Shown piece after piece: positions 27,063-35,760 of a stretch of DNA of 64,000 bases. The position numbers and the translations under genes are program-made. The notes below the pieces were generated by a model. The model was given only the letters and a program-made list of their open reading frames with translations, was not told where the DNA came from and ran no database searches. Within the stretch, counting starts at the first letter, position 1. Each line of letters starts with the position of its first letter. The DNA lies in the NCBI RefSeq assembly GCF_031458235.1, contig NZ_JAVDYB010000001.1, forward strand, positions 310,001 through 374,000, written 5' to 3'. This DNA comes from Catenuloplanes atrovinosus (lineage in GTDB: Bacteria > Actinomycetota > Actinomycetes > Mycobacteriales > Micromonosporaceae).

Positions 27063-28376
27063 GTGATCGAGCTGGACCTGCGGGAGGAGCCGGTGCGCGA
27101 GGCGCCGGCACCGCGGGACTGGATTCGAGGGTCACGCTGGGTCGCTGTCGCAATTACTCTAGGTCTATTGATCGGGCTGGTGGGCTCCGTGCCGGTCCTC
27201 CGGCGGCTCCACCTGACCGCCACCGTGGCGCTTCCGGCCGGCGCCGACTTCACGCTCACCGACCGCCGGGTGTACACGCTGCACGGCGGCACCACCCCGG
27301 TCGTCTCCGCGTTCACGCTGAACGGCCAGCGGCTCTGGCAGGCGAACTCCCGGTTCACCGGCGACGTCGCGTTCCACGAGGCCGGCGACGTGCTGCTGGT
27401 CACCGGCGTCAACCGCTCCGGGCAGCCGGAGACGCTCGGCGTCGACGCGCTCACCGGCACCCAGCGGTGGACGCGCCCGGAGCAGATCGTGCCGCTCGCC
27501 GACGGGCGCACCGGACTGGTCACCACCCCGGTGTTCGACCGCGGCACGCTCCCCGACGGGACCGTCGCGCGCGATCCCGAGGGCAACCCCGTCGCGATCA
27601 CGCCGACCTCCACCTTGCTGCGCGCGGTCGACCTGGCCGACGGCCACGACCTGTGGTCAGGGTCGTACGCGGGCAGCGCGCGCCGCGAGCCGCTGCCCGG
27701 CACCGCCGAGATCGTGGTCGCCGACCCGGCCGGCGTGACCGTGCTGGACGCGCGGACCGGTGAGGCGCGGCGGTCCGTGCCGATCGAGGGCGGGTTCGCC
27801 ATCGACGACCTGCTGGTCTCGGACCAGTTGATCATCGTGCAGCAGGGCCGGCGCGGCGGCGGGCACACGTACGCGTTCCGGCCGGACACGCTGGAGCGGG
27901 TGTGGCGCATCCAGCTTCCCGGCAACACCGCGCTCGGCTTCGGGTGCCACGACGTGCCCTGCGTCACGGACATGGCCACGACCAGCGTGCTCGACCCGGA
28001 GACCGGCGCGGTGGCGTACGAGATCCCGATGGCGAGCCTGCTGCGCCTGGGCGGGCACACGCTGATCGACCCGCACGCCGCCGGTGCCGGGCCGAGCGTC
28101 GTCACGTCGCCGGACGGCACCAGCACGCCGCTGACCGGGTGGACGCTGGTGTCGCCCAACCTCGACCCCGCCGCCCGCTCCGCCGCGCCCGCGCTGCTCA
28201 CCCGGGAGGCCGACGGACGGGCCTGGCTGGCGACGCTGAACCGCGCGGGCACCCCGTACGAACTGGGCAGCCTCGCGCCCGCGATACTCGACTGCCAGTC
28301 CGCGTCCACGACGATCGCCTGTCGCACCGGACGCCAGGAGATGAGGATCTGGCAGCTCCGGGGGGTACGGCCGTGA
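27063..28376 (+). CDS. Membrane-anchored PQQ-like beta-propeller protein, paralogue 2
   Basis: 437 aa. N-terminus MIELDLREEP, transmembrane helix at about 27-46 (VAVAITLGLLIGLVGSVPVL), then blades with RLWQANSRF, TQRWTRPE, HDLWSGSY and ERVWRIQLP. Cys pairs CHDVPC and CQSASTTIAC sit at positions equivalent to those in paralogue 1. It starts 27 bp after paralogue 1, and its stop overlaps the GTG of the EAL gene (GTGA), so the propeller and the phosphodiesterase are translationally coupled. No known close homologue recalled. Ligand unknown. Confidence 0.75.
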   Translation: MIELDLREEPVREAPAPRDWIRGSRWVAVAITLGLLIGLVGSVPVLRRLHLTATVALPAGADFTLTDRRVYTLHGGTTPVVSAFTLNGQRLWQANSRFTGDVAFHEAGDVLLVTGVNRSGQPETLGVDALTGTQRWTRPEQIVPLADGRTGLVTTPVFDRGTLPDGTVARDPEGNPVAITPTSTLLRAVDLADGHDLWSGSYAGSARREPLPGTAEIVVADPAGVTVLDARTGEARRSVPIEGGFAIDDLLVSDQLIIVQQGRRGGGHTYAFRPDTLERVWRIQLPGNTALGFGCHDVPCVTDMATTSVLDPETGAVAYEIPMASLLRLGGHTLIDPHAAGAGPSVVTSPDGTSTPLTGWTLVSPNLDPAARSAAPALLTREADGRAWLATLNRAGTPYELGSLAPAILDCQSASTTIACRTGRQEMRIWQLRGVRP

Positions 28377-29644
28377 CCGTCACCGGCTCACCGCGGGCCG
28401 CGCGGACCGTCGACGAGGTCATCGACGCGCGCGCCGTCACCACGCTGTTCCAGCCGCTGGTGGACCTGGAGCGCCGCGAGCCGGTCGGCTACGAGGCGCT
28501 CAGCCGGGGACCGGCCGGCACCCCGTGGCAGGCGCCGATCGCGCTGTTCGAGGCCGCGCGCGAGGTCGGGCGCGCCGCCGAACTGGACTGGATCTGCCGG
28601 GTCCGGGCGTACGAGGCCGCGCTCGCCGCCGGGCTCGACGACTCCATGACGCTGTTCGTCAACATCGAGCCGATGGCGCTGCGCACGCCCTGCCCGGACG
28701 ACCTCTTCCCGGCCACGGTCGCGGCGCAGAGCAAGCTCCGGGTGGTCACCGAGATCACCGAGCGGGCCATCGCCGGCGACCCGTCCGCGCTGCTCAGCAC
28801 GGCCGCGGCCTGCCGGGCGATCGGCTGGGGCGTGGCCTTCGACGACGTCGGCAGCGACCCGGCGTCGCTGGCGCTGATGCCGCTGGTCCGGCCGGACGTG
28901 GTCAAGCTGGACATGGGGCTGCTGCACGACCCGCACCGCGCCGAGGTCGCGCACGTGGTCAACGCGGCCATAGCGTACGCGGAGCGGACCGGCGCGGTGA
29001 TCCTCGCCGAGGGCATCGAGACCGAGGAGCACCTGGAGCTGGCCCGGACCATGGGCGCCACGCTCGGGCAGGGACTGCTCTTCGGGGCGCCGGCGCCGCT
29101 GCCGGTGCCGTCCGAGACCTGCGGTACGCGCGTGCCGCTGCTGCCGGCGGACGGGGTGCCGCCGGTGTCCGTACCCCCGAGGTCGCCCTTCGAGATCGTC
29201 TCCGGTGCCCGGCCGGTGCTGCGGACCACCAAGGCGCGGCTGGCACCGATCAGCCGGTTCCTGGAGTCCAAGGCGCGCGACGAGGTCGAGCCGCCGGTGC
29301 TGCTCGCCTGCTTCCAGGAGGCCCGGTTCTTCACGCCGGCGGTGGCGCAGCGGTTCGCGGACGCGGCCACCACGGCCGCGTTCGTGGCGGTGCTCGGCGT
29401 CGGGCTGGACGAGCGGCCCGCGTCCGGCGTGCGCGGCGCGCGGCTCAGCGAGGACGACCCGCTGCGCGGCGAGTGGAACGTGATCGTGGTCGGGCCGTAC
29501 TTCGCGGCCGCGCTCACCGCCCGTGACCTCGGCGCCGGCGGGATGACCGAGGCGGAGCAGCGCTTCGAGTACGCGCTCACCCACGACCGGGAGCTGGTGC
29601 TGGAGGCGGCACGGGCGCTGATGCACTGGATATCGCCGGCCTGA
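28373..29644 (+). CDS. EAL-DICT c-di-GMP phosphodiesterase
   Basis: 423 aa. The EAL domain (about 18-245) keeps the residues needed for c-di-GMP hydrolysis: YEALSR (EAL), FVNIEP (Asn), VTEITERAI (Glu), FDDVGSDP (Asp pair), VKLDMG (Lys), LAEGIETEEH (Glu) and GQGLLFG (Gln), so it is likely active. The C-terminal DICT domain (about 280-400, PFEIVSGARPVLRTTKARL onward) is a small sensory or docking module found with EAL, GGDEF and HD proteins. There is no membrane segment, hence cytosolic. It is locked between propeller genes 2 (4-bp overlap) and 3 (3-bp gap). Confidence 0.88.
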   Translation: MTVTGSPRAARTVDEVIDARAVTTLFQPLVDLERREPVGYEALSRGPAGTPWQAPIALFEAAREVGRAAELDWICRVRAYEAALAAGLDDSMTLFVNIEPMALRTPCPDDLFPATVAAQSKLRVVTEITERAIAGDPSALLSTAAACRAIGWGVAFDDVGSDPASLALMPLVRPDVVKLDMGLLHDPHRAEVAHVVNAAIAYAERTGAVILAEGIETEEHLELARTMGATLGQGLLFGAPAPLPVPSETCGTRVPLLPADGVPPVSVPPRSPFEIVSGARPVLRTTKARLAPISRFLESKARDEVEPPVLLACFQEARFFTPAVAQRFADAATTAAFVAVLGVGLDERPASGVRGARLSEDDPLRGEWNVIVVGPYFAAALTARDLGAGGMTEAEQRFEYALTHDRELVLEAARALMHWISPA

Positions 29645-29647
29645 GGG

Positions 29648-30997
29648 ATGGAGACTCTGCTGATGGTCTCCATCGATCTCGGCGTGGTCTCCGATCCGGG
29701 GCCCGAGCCGCCGGTCTCCCGCCCGCGCCCGCGCTTGACCGCCCGGGCACGCCGGTGGACCGCGGCGGCCGTCTGCCTGGTGCTGGCCGGCGGACTGCTC
29801 GGCGCGTCGGCCCGGCCGGAGAGCGACGCACTGCCGGAGGTGCGGCTGTCGTTCGGGCCGACCGACTCCTACTACCCGGCCGGCGACCGGCTGTACGTGG
29901 TGGGACCGCACGCCCAGGTGCCGTCGGCGGAGCCGCGGACGATCACGGCGTACAGCGCGCCCGGCGGCGAACGGCTGTGGCAGCGGCCGCTGGCGATCAA
30001 GGGCGCGCTGAACGGGCTCAGCGAGGCCGGTGACACGCTGCTGCTGCACGTGAGCACCGGCGACCAGTACCCGATGATGGTCGCGGTGGACGCGGAGACG
30101 GCCGAACCGCGGTGGAGCACCGACGCGTTCTGGCCGGTCGTGATGAACGCCGAGTTCGTCGTGACCAGCTCCGAGGGCAGCGCCGCCGAGGAACCGCTCA
30201 CCTGGGAGGCGCTGCGGACCGGCACCGGCGAGCGGCTGTGGCGGCGGGAGTTCCCGGCCGGGTCCTACACCATCCACGTCGACCAGCACGGCGAGCAGCT
30301 CATGGTGGTGCTTCCGCGGGGGCGGGCCGAGCTGTGGGACGTGCGCGCCAACCGGATGCTGGCCGCGGTCGAGGCACCGGGACTGTCCGGCGGGATGGGC
30401 GTGGCCGGCCGGGTGGCGCTGTCGATCGACTCCGGCCCCGACGGCGCCGACGTCACCGCGTACACGCTGCCGGACCTGCGGCCGCTGTGGCAGCGGGAGT
30501 TCGCGGACGGGCTGGGCCTCGCCGGCTGCGGCAGCGCGGTCATCTGCGCCGCCAACCAGGATCAGGACCGCACGTTCGGACTCGACCCGGCCACCGGCGA
30601 GGTCCTCTGGGAGAACCGGCGGTACGGCTGGTACTCCGAGGCCGGGTCGCTGCTGCTCGCCGAGGGGGAGATCCAGCAGGGCGAGACGTCCGCGCTGATC
30701 GTCACGGACTCACTGGTCGTGGTGGACGCCCGCACCGGCCGGACGGTCAAGGACTTCGGGAGCTGGCAGCGGATCTACGGCGACACCGTCCACGGCCCGT
30801 CGCGGATCGTGGTCGCGCACTTCGACCGGGAGGCCGGCACCGGGCTCGTCGCCGAGGTCGACGTGGACGCGCTGTCGCTGCGCGTGCTCGGGCTCGTGCA
30901 CGGCATCGGCTCGGACTGCTCCGTGGAACGGGACGTGATGATCTGCCGGATGCTGGACGGCGGCACCGTGATGTGGGACCTGCCCATCGCGCCGTGA
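29648..30997 (+). CDS. Membrane-anchored PQQ-like beta-propeller protein, paralogue 3
   Basis: 449 aa. N-terminus METLLMVSIDLGVV repeats the short IDLG motif of paralogue 1. Transmembrane helix at about 37-54 (WTAAAVCLVLAGGLLGAS). Blades include RLWQRPLA, PRWSTDAF, RLWRREFP, PLWQREF and VLWENRRY. Cys pairs CGSAVIC and CSVERDVMIC match the other two. An internal Met at codon 6 could also be the start. It begins 3 bp after the EAL gene and is followed after 84 bp by the two-component genes. Confidence 0.75.
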   Translation: METLLMVSIDLGVVSDPGPEPPVSRPRPRLTARARRWTAAAVCLVLAGGLLGASARPESDALPEVRLSFGPTDSYYPAGDRLYVVGPHAQVPSAEPRTITAYSAPGGERLWQRPLAIKGALNGLSEAGDTLLLHVSTGDQYPMMVAVDAETAEPRWSTDAFWPVVMNAEFVVTSSEGSAAEEPLTWEALRTGTGERLWRREFPAGSYTIHVDQHGEQLMVVLPRGRAELWDVRANRMLAAVEAPGLSGGMGVAGRVALSIDSGPDGADVTAYTLPDLRPLWQREFADGLGLAGCGSAVICAANQDQDRTFGLDPATGEVLWENRRYGWYSEAGSLLLAEGEIQQGETSALIVTDSLVVVDARTGRTVKDFGSWQRIYGDTVHGPSRIVVAHFDREAGTGLVAEVDVDALSLRVLGLVHGIGSDCSVERDVMICRMLDGGTVMWDLPIAP

Positions 30998-31081
30998 CCG
31001 TCCGATACGTTTCCTCACGGCGGTTTAACACCGGGCCTGATTGGCTTCGGTCGGTACGTCTCGGACGGGATTGGCGGGATC

Positions 31082-31750
31082 ATGCGGGTTCTGGTCGTCG
31101 AGGATGAGCGGAACCTGGCCGACGCCATCGTGCGCGGCCTGCGCCGCAAGGGCATGGCCGTGGACGTGGCCTACGACGGTTCCGCCGGGCATGAGATGGC
31201 GTTCGTCACCCGGTACGACGTGGTCGTGCTGGATCGGGACCTGCCCGGCGTGCACGGCGACCAGATCTGCGCGGACCTGGCCGCGTCCGGCGCCCTCACC
31301 CGCGTGCTGATGCTCACCGCCAGCGTCACCGTCGCCGACCGGGTCGAGGGCCTGCAACTCGGCGCCGACGACTACCTGCCCAAGCCGTTCGCCTTCGACG
31401 AACTGGTGGCGCGCGTGCAGGCGCTCGGCCGCCGCGCCACGCCGCCCGCGCCGCCCGTGCTCAGCGCCGGCGACCTCGTGCTCGACCAGGCCCGCCGGGT
31501 GGTCACCCGGGCCGGCGCGCTGCTCCAGCTGACGAACAAGGAGTTCGGCGTGCTGGAGGAGCTGCTCAAGGCGCGCGGTGCGGTGGTCTCCACGGAGGAG
31601 CTGCTGGAACGGGTCTGGGACGAGAACACCGATCCGTTCACCACGACGGTACGGGTCACCATGAACACGTTGCGCCGCAAGCTCGGCGACCCGCCGCTGA
31701 TCGAGACCGTGGTCGGCGCCGGCTACCGCATCGCGGGCGCCGCGTCATGA
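31082..31750 (+). CDS. OmpR/PhoB-family response regulator
   Basis: 222 aa. The receiver domain (1-115) has the acidic pair VVEDE, phospho-acceptor Asp in VVLDRDLPG (about residue 51), Thr in LMLTASV and Lys in LPKPFAFDEL. The C-terminal winged helix (about 130-220) has LTNKEFGVLEELLK and TVRVTMNTLRRKLG. A transcription factor activated by the adjacent kinase, whose gene overlaps it by 4 bp. An ATG at 31082 begins the receiver. The target is unknown; the upstream propeller/EAL cluster is the obvious candidate. Confidence 0.93.
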   Translation: MRVLVVEDERNLADAIVRGLRRKGMAVDVAYDGSAGHEMAFVTRYDVVVLDRDLPGVHGDQICADLAASGALTRVLMLTASVTVADRVEGLQLGADDYLPKPFAFDELVARVQALGRRATPPAPPVLSAGDLVLDQARRVVTRAGALLQLTNKEFGVLEELLKARGAVVSTEELLERVWDENTDPFTTTVRVTMNTLRRKLGDPPLIETVVGAGYRIAGAAS

Positions 31751-32889
31751 GCGCGCTGATGCGCCCGACGCTGCGGCTGCGGCTGACCGTGCTGAACGGG
31801 ATTCTGCTGATCGGCGCCGGCGCGATCATGCTGGTGCTGGCCTGGATGCTGATCGACGACGTGCTGCACCCGGCGGACACGCTGCTGCCCGGCACCGAGG
31901 TGGCGATTAGCGACGGCAGCCGCCTCTCCGTGGAGGAGTGGCAGGCCCGGATGGTCGACCGCGCCCGCACCGAGCTGATGGCGAAGGGCCTGCTCGCGCT
32001 GATCGCGATCGGCGTGGCCGGGACCGCCGGGGCGTACGTGGTGGCCGGCCGGGCGCTGCGCCCGCTGCACCAGGTCACCTCGATGGCGCAGCGGCTCGGC
32101 GAGGAGACGCTCGACCAGCGCATCCGCTACTCCGGCGCGAACGACGAGGTGGCCGAGCTGGCCGCCACGTTCGACGCGATGCTGGACCGGCTGAACGAGT
32201 CGTTCGAGGCGCAGAAGCGGTTCGTGGCGAACGCGTCGCACGAGCTGCGGACGCCGCTCGCGGTCATGCGTACCGAGATCGACGTGACGCTCAGCGACGA
32301 CGAGGCGGACATCCAGGAGTACCGGCGGATGGCGATGGTGGTCCGGGACGCGTCCGAGCGGGCGAACGGGCTGGTCGACGCGCTGCTCATCCTGGCCCGC
32401 AGCGAGGCGCAGACCGGGCGGCGGCTGGCGCGGAAGGTGCCGTTCGACCTCACCGACGGCGTGCACGCGGCGCTGTCCGCGCAGAAGAACGAGGTGGCCC
32501 GGCTCAAGCTGGACGTCGCCACCGAGCTGCGGCCGGCCGTGGTGGTCGGTGACCCGGGGCTGCTGGAGCGGCTGGCGGGCAACCTGATCGAGAACGCGGT
32601 GCGCTACAACCACCTGCACGGGCGGCTGTGGGTGCGCACGGAGGTGCCGGCCGCGGGGGTGGTGCGGCTGGTGGTGGGCAACACCGGGTTCGAGGTGGAC
32701 CAGGCGGACGTACCGGGCCTGTTCGAGCCGTTCCGCCGCGGCGGCCGGGAGCGGACCGGGGCGCGCGGCTCCGGGCTGGGACTGTCGATCGTGCGGGCGG
32801 TGTGCGAGGCGCACGGCGGGACGGTCGGGGCGATCGCGCAGCCCGGCGGCGGCCTCGAGGTGACGGTGACGCTGCCGGGCGCGGTGTAG
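31747..32889 (+). CDS. Sensor histidine kinase
   Basis: 380 aa. Two transmembrane helices (about 15-37 and 81-100) flank a short extracytoplasmic loop of about 45 residues. Then come HAMP (ALRPLHQVTSMAQRLGEETL), HisKA with FVANASHELRTPLAVMRTEI (phospho-His in the H box), and HATPase with the N box NLIENAVRYN, LFEPFRRG and the G box GSGLGLSIVRAVCEAHGG. The loop is too small for a large ligand domain, so sensing may go through a partner protein such as the upstream propellers (inference). Overlaps the response regulator by 4 bp (ATGA). Confidence 0.93.
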   Translation: MSALMRPTLRLRLTVLNGILLIGAGAIMLVLAWMLIDDVLHPADTLLPGTEVAISDGSRLSVEEWQARMVDRARTELMAKGLLALIAIGVAGTAGAYVVAGRALRPLHQVTSMAQRLGEETLDQRIRYSGANDEVAELAATFDAMLDRLNESFEAQKRFVANASHELRTPLAVMRTEIDVTLSDDEADIQEYRRMAMVVRDASERANGLVDALLILARSEAQTGRRLARKVPFDLTDGVHAALSAQKNEVARLKLDVATELRPAVVVGDPGLLERLAGNLIENAVRYNHLHGRLWVRTEVPAAGVVRLVVGNTGFEVDQADVPGLFEPFRRGGRERTGARGSGLGLSIVRAVCEAHGGTVGAIAQPGGGLEVTVTLPGAV

Positions 32890-32900
32890 TCCCGCCCGTT

Positions 32901-32943
32901 CGGTCACGCTGTTCCGCGGTTATCCACAGGGCTGGTGACACGC
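32901..32943 (+). repeat. Conserved 42-bp leader, copy 1 (before the AbiEi-like gene)
   Basis: CGGTCACG...CGCGGTTATCCACAGGGCTGG...GACACGC. It matches 42954-42995 at nearly every base and in distance to the following start codon. It contains TTATCCACA, a DnaA-box-like 9-mer. Confidence 0.7.
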
Positions 32944-32969
32944 CGTCGGCGGGCGGCAGCGTATGAGGC

Positions 32970-33950
32970 GTGTTCGATGCTTGGCGGAAGCGGCAGCGCG
33001 GCGTGGTCGCGCGGTGGCAGGCGATCGCCGGTGGTTACAGCCGGTCCACCATCGAGCTGCGGGTGGCCACCGGCCAGTGGCAGCGACTCGCCAACGGGGT
33101 CTACGCGACCTTTCCCGGCCCGCTCGGCCGGTTGTCGGAGCTGTGGGCCGCGGTGCTGGCGTCCGGCGCCGGCGCCATGCTCAGCCACCACACGGCCGCC
33201 GAGGTCCTCGGGCTGACCGCGGGCGCCACCGGGCCGATCCACGTCACGGTCCCGGCCGGCCGGCATCCGCAGCCGATGCCGGGCGTGGTGATCCACCGGT
33301 CCCGCCGGGCGGCGTGGATTCGTGACCCCAAGCGGTCGCCGCCGCAGACCAGGCCCGAGGAGGTCGTGCTCGACCTGTGGGAGGCCGCGGCGGAGTTGGA
33401 GGAGGCGCTCGGCTGGGTCGCGGTCGCGTGCGGCCACGACGTGACCTCGCCGGACCTGCTGGCGGTGGCGCTGCAGGCCCGGCTGCGCGTGCGGTGGCGG
33501 CCGCAGTTGATGGCGGCGCTGCGCGACATCGAGCTCGGGTGTGGCTCGCTGCTGGAGCTGCGCTATCTGCGCGACGTGGAGCGGGCGCACGGGTTGCCGG
33601 AGGGCGAGCGGTGGCCGTGCGGGTCACCGGCGGTGGGTGCGGACCGGGCGGCTCGGGGCGTCGTCTACTACCCGTCGTTCGGGACGAGCGTGCGGCTCGG
33701 GCCGGAGGACCCGCGCGGCGGTGCGAGGGCCGCGGAGCGGCAGCGGCTCATCGAGTCGCTGCGTGAGGCGTGCGGGGTGGCACCCGCGGTGGAGGAGACG
33801 TTACGTGGGAGGACGTTGCGCTATGACGATGCGGACGTGCTGGAGCATCCGTGTGAGGTGGCGGACGAGGTGGCGACGGCGCTTCGGCGGCATGGGTGGC
33901 GGCGGCATCCGCGGCGGTGCTCGCCGTCGTGCGGAGCGCTCACGCCGTGA
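32970..33950 (+). CDS. AbiEi-type N-terminal domain protein with degenerate DUF559-like C-terminus
   Basis: 326 aa. The N-terminal 90 residues resemble the AbiEi antitoxin winged helix (YSRSTIELRVATGQWQRLANGVY and AMLSHHTAAEVLGL). The C-terminal part aligns in outline with DUF559/Vsr-type nuclease domains that usually read ...VELDG...LRYGW. Here the core reads VRLGPEDP and LRYDDADVLEHPCEVADEVA, so the acidic nuclease residue appears lost. These genes are common singletons in actinobacterial genomes and no AbiEii toxin is adjacent. GTG start; a conserved leader lies just upstream. The function is uncertain. Confidence 0.65.
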   Translation: MFDAWRKRQRGVVARWQAIAGGYSRSTIELRVATGQWQRLANGVYATFPGPLGRLSELWAAVLASGAGAMLSHHTAAEVLGLTAGATGPIHVTVPAGRHPQPMPGVVIHRSRRAAWIRDPKRSPPQTRPEEVVLDLWEAAAELEEALGWVAVACGHDVTSPDLLAVALQARLRVRWRPQLMAALRDIELGCGSLLELRYLRDVERAHGLPEGERWPCGSPAVGADRAARGVVYYPSFGTSVRLGPEDPRGGARAAERQRLIESLREACGVAPAVEETLRGRTLRYDDADVLEHPCEVADEVATALRRHGWRRHPRRCSPSCGALTP

Positions 33951-33999
33951 ATGTCCGGGCGCCCCACCGTGCTGCGGGGCACCCGGCCGGGGTCCGGGC

Positions 34000-35586
34000 T
34001 CAGGCGGGCAGGGTGTCGGCGGCGCGGCGGACCTCGCGGAGGCGGCGCGTGGTGATGCCGAGTTGGTCGGCGACGGCGGCCTCGGTGATGCCGGGGTTGC
34101 GGGCCTCGATGTCGGCGGCGAGGGCCGCGGTCTCGGCGGCGGAGCGGCGTGGCCGGGCGCTGGTCTGGCCGGTCGATGCCATAGTCGTCGACGTGGCGGC
34201 CGGCCGTGTGCCGTGTCGCGAGGCGCCGAGGTCTTCGCCGTTGCCGCCGGCCCGGCCGGTGCCACCGGCGGCGTTGCTGCCGGTGGCGCGGCCGGTGGTG
34301 TCGGTGGCGCTGGTGGCGGGGGCTGTGCGGGCGGTGATGCGGCCCGTGGTGGTCTGCCTGGTGGTGGAGGTGGCGGCGGAGGTGCGGGCGGTGCTGCGTG
34401 CCGGGGAGATGCGCTGCGTCGCCGGGTCGGTCTGTGCGGTGCCGGCCGCTCCGGTGGTGGCGGGGACGTCGGCCGGGGCGCCGTCGTCCGGGACCGTCGC
34501 GCGGCCGGCGAGCGAGCCGCTGGCCGCGGAGATGCCGGCGCGACTGCGCGGGCTGGCGCCGCCGCGCACGCCGCGGGCGACCGGGCGACCGCTGAGCGCG
34601 GCCTCGACGGCGGCGGCGACGTCGGAGGCGAGCATCGGCTGGGAGCCGGTGGTGGTCAGCGGGTCGCGGTCGCGCCGGTCGCCGGCCATCGCGGCGGCGC
34701 GCCGGCGGTCGGCCGCGTCCACCAGGCGGTACTCGTCGGTGGCGTACCCGTCGCCGCGGGCCGGGCCGCGACCGTCGGCGGCGGTCGTGAGCTGGGGGTA
34801 CGCGTCGGTGGACGACGGAGTGAGCGGACGCGGGACCAGGGCCGCGATGCCGGGGACGTCGTGGTCGGTGAGACGGTCGGGGTCGTCCGGCCATTCGTCG
34901 TCCGCGCCGGGCCGCGAGGCGGTCGCATCGGCACGCGAGGCGGTCGCGCCGGCGGATGCTGTGGTCACGTCGGGCCGCGAGGTGGCCGCGCCGGCGGGTG
35001 GTGTGATCGCGCCGGGGTGCGTGGCGTCCGGTCCGGTGGCGTGGGGGGTGTCCGTGCCGGGACGGGAGCGGGCGGCGGGCTGGAGCGCGGGCCCGACCGG
35101 CAGCGAGTGCTGCTCGTCGGCGACGTGGCCCGCGGCCGGGACGCCGGTCGCTGCCGCGGCGGCGGCCTCGGCGGCGGCGCGCTTGGCGGTCTGGGCGTCG
35201 GCGATGCGGCCGCCCAGCTCGATCAGGCAGATGGAGGCGACCACGATCAGGCCGTCCACGGAGATCGGGAGCAGGTAGGCGCTGGCGCCGGTCTCGCCGT
35301 ACTTGGCGGCCACGCCGGCCATGTGCCAGTAGGAGATCCAGGCGGCGATGCCGGCGATCGCGGCGGTCGCGACCATCCGGATGAACGCGAGCGACCGCCG
35401 GTGCACCGGCACGCGCGAGATCAACTCGACCGTGAGCAGCAGAGCGAAGGGAGGCCAGGCGGCGATGGCTTGGCTGATCGGGTTGTCGACGGCATGCAGA
35501 ACGTTGGCGACCACCGAGGCGGCGACACCCAGCAGCAGGGTTGCGCGAACGGCCCAGCGGATGCGGAGAAGCTGGGGGAGGGTCAC
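34000..35586 (-). CDS. DUF2637 (SpdB-like) membrane protein with long tail and C-terminal HTH
   Basis: 528 aa. The N-terminal 120 residues form four transmembrane helices of the DUF2637 type (VRATLLLGVAASVVANVLHA; AWPPFALLLTVELISRVP; YLLPISVDGLIVVASICL), a family seen in actinobacterial conjugative plasmids. Residues about 140-480 are low-complexity Ala/Thr/Pro/Asp. The last 45 residues look like a helix-turn-helix (GITEAAVADQLGITTRRLRE). The GTG at 35586 was chosen because GGAG sits 7 nt upstream; a TTG at 35613 is possible. No other transfer genes lie nearby, so it may be a relic or a recruited regulator. Confidence 0.75.
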   Translation of the reverse strand: MTLPQLLRIRWAVRATLLLGVAASVVANVLHAVDNPISQAIAAWPPFALLLTVELISRVPVHRRSLAFIRMVATAAIAGIAAWISYWHMAGVAAKYGETGASAYLLPISVDGLIVVASICLIELGGRIADAQTAKRAAAEAAAAAATGVPAAGHVADEQHSLPVGPALQPAARSRPGTDTPHATGPDATHPGAITPPAGAATSRPDVTTASAGATASRADATASRPGADDEWPDDPDRLTDHDVPGIAALVPRPLTPSSTDAYPQLTTAADGRGPARGDGYATDEYRLVDAADRRRAAAMAGDRRDRDPLTTTGSQPMLASDVAAAVEAALSGRPVARGVRGGASPRSRAGISAASGSLAGRATVPDDGAPADVPATTGAAGTAQTDPATQRISPARSTARTSAATSTTRQTTTGRITARTAPATSATDTTGRATGSNAAGGTGRAGGNGEDLGASRHGTRPAATSTTMASTGQTSARPRRSAAETAALAADIEARNPGITEAAVADQLGITTRRLREVRRAADTLPA

Positions 35587-35728
35587 CGGTATCGCTCCAA
35601 TCGTCGGCGACAAGATCCGTGATTATGTCGCAGACATCCTGAACCGGGAATGTTTCCTGACCGAGTACCTCCACGTCGTTCGGCGTGTCGCTCTTGACGA
35701 AACCAGAGATCGTCACCTTCCGTTCCAT
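35587..35728 (-). other. Possible small ORF or frameshifted 5' part ahead of the DUF2637 gene
   Basis: From ATG at 35728 a frame reads MERKVTISGFVKSDTPNDVE and on to DIITDLVADDWSDTGD, with natural-looking composition. It has no stop before entering the DUF2637 gene out of frame. Either the two are joined by a frameshift or this is chance. The ribosome site is weak (AAGG). Confidence 0.3.
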
Positions 35729-35760
35729 CGTGGAGCCTTGCGCGGGCCGCGTGACGGCGA

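Noticed and set aside
32921-32929. DnaA box (TTATCCACA) suggesting an origin
   Set aside because: Only single isolated boxes occur here and at 42973. No cluster, no dnaA/dnaN, and both sit in a conserved gene leader.
33821-35728. 635-codon frame overlapping the DUF2637 gene
   Set aside because: Beyond the first 45-50 codons it is Arg/His/Pro-rich shadow sequence; only the start was kept as a low-confidence item.
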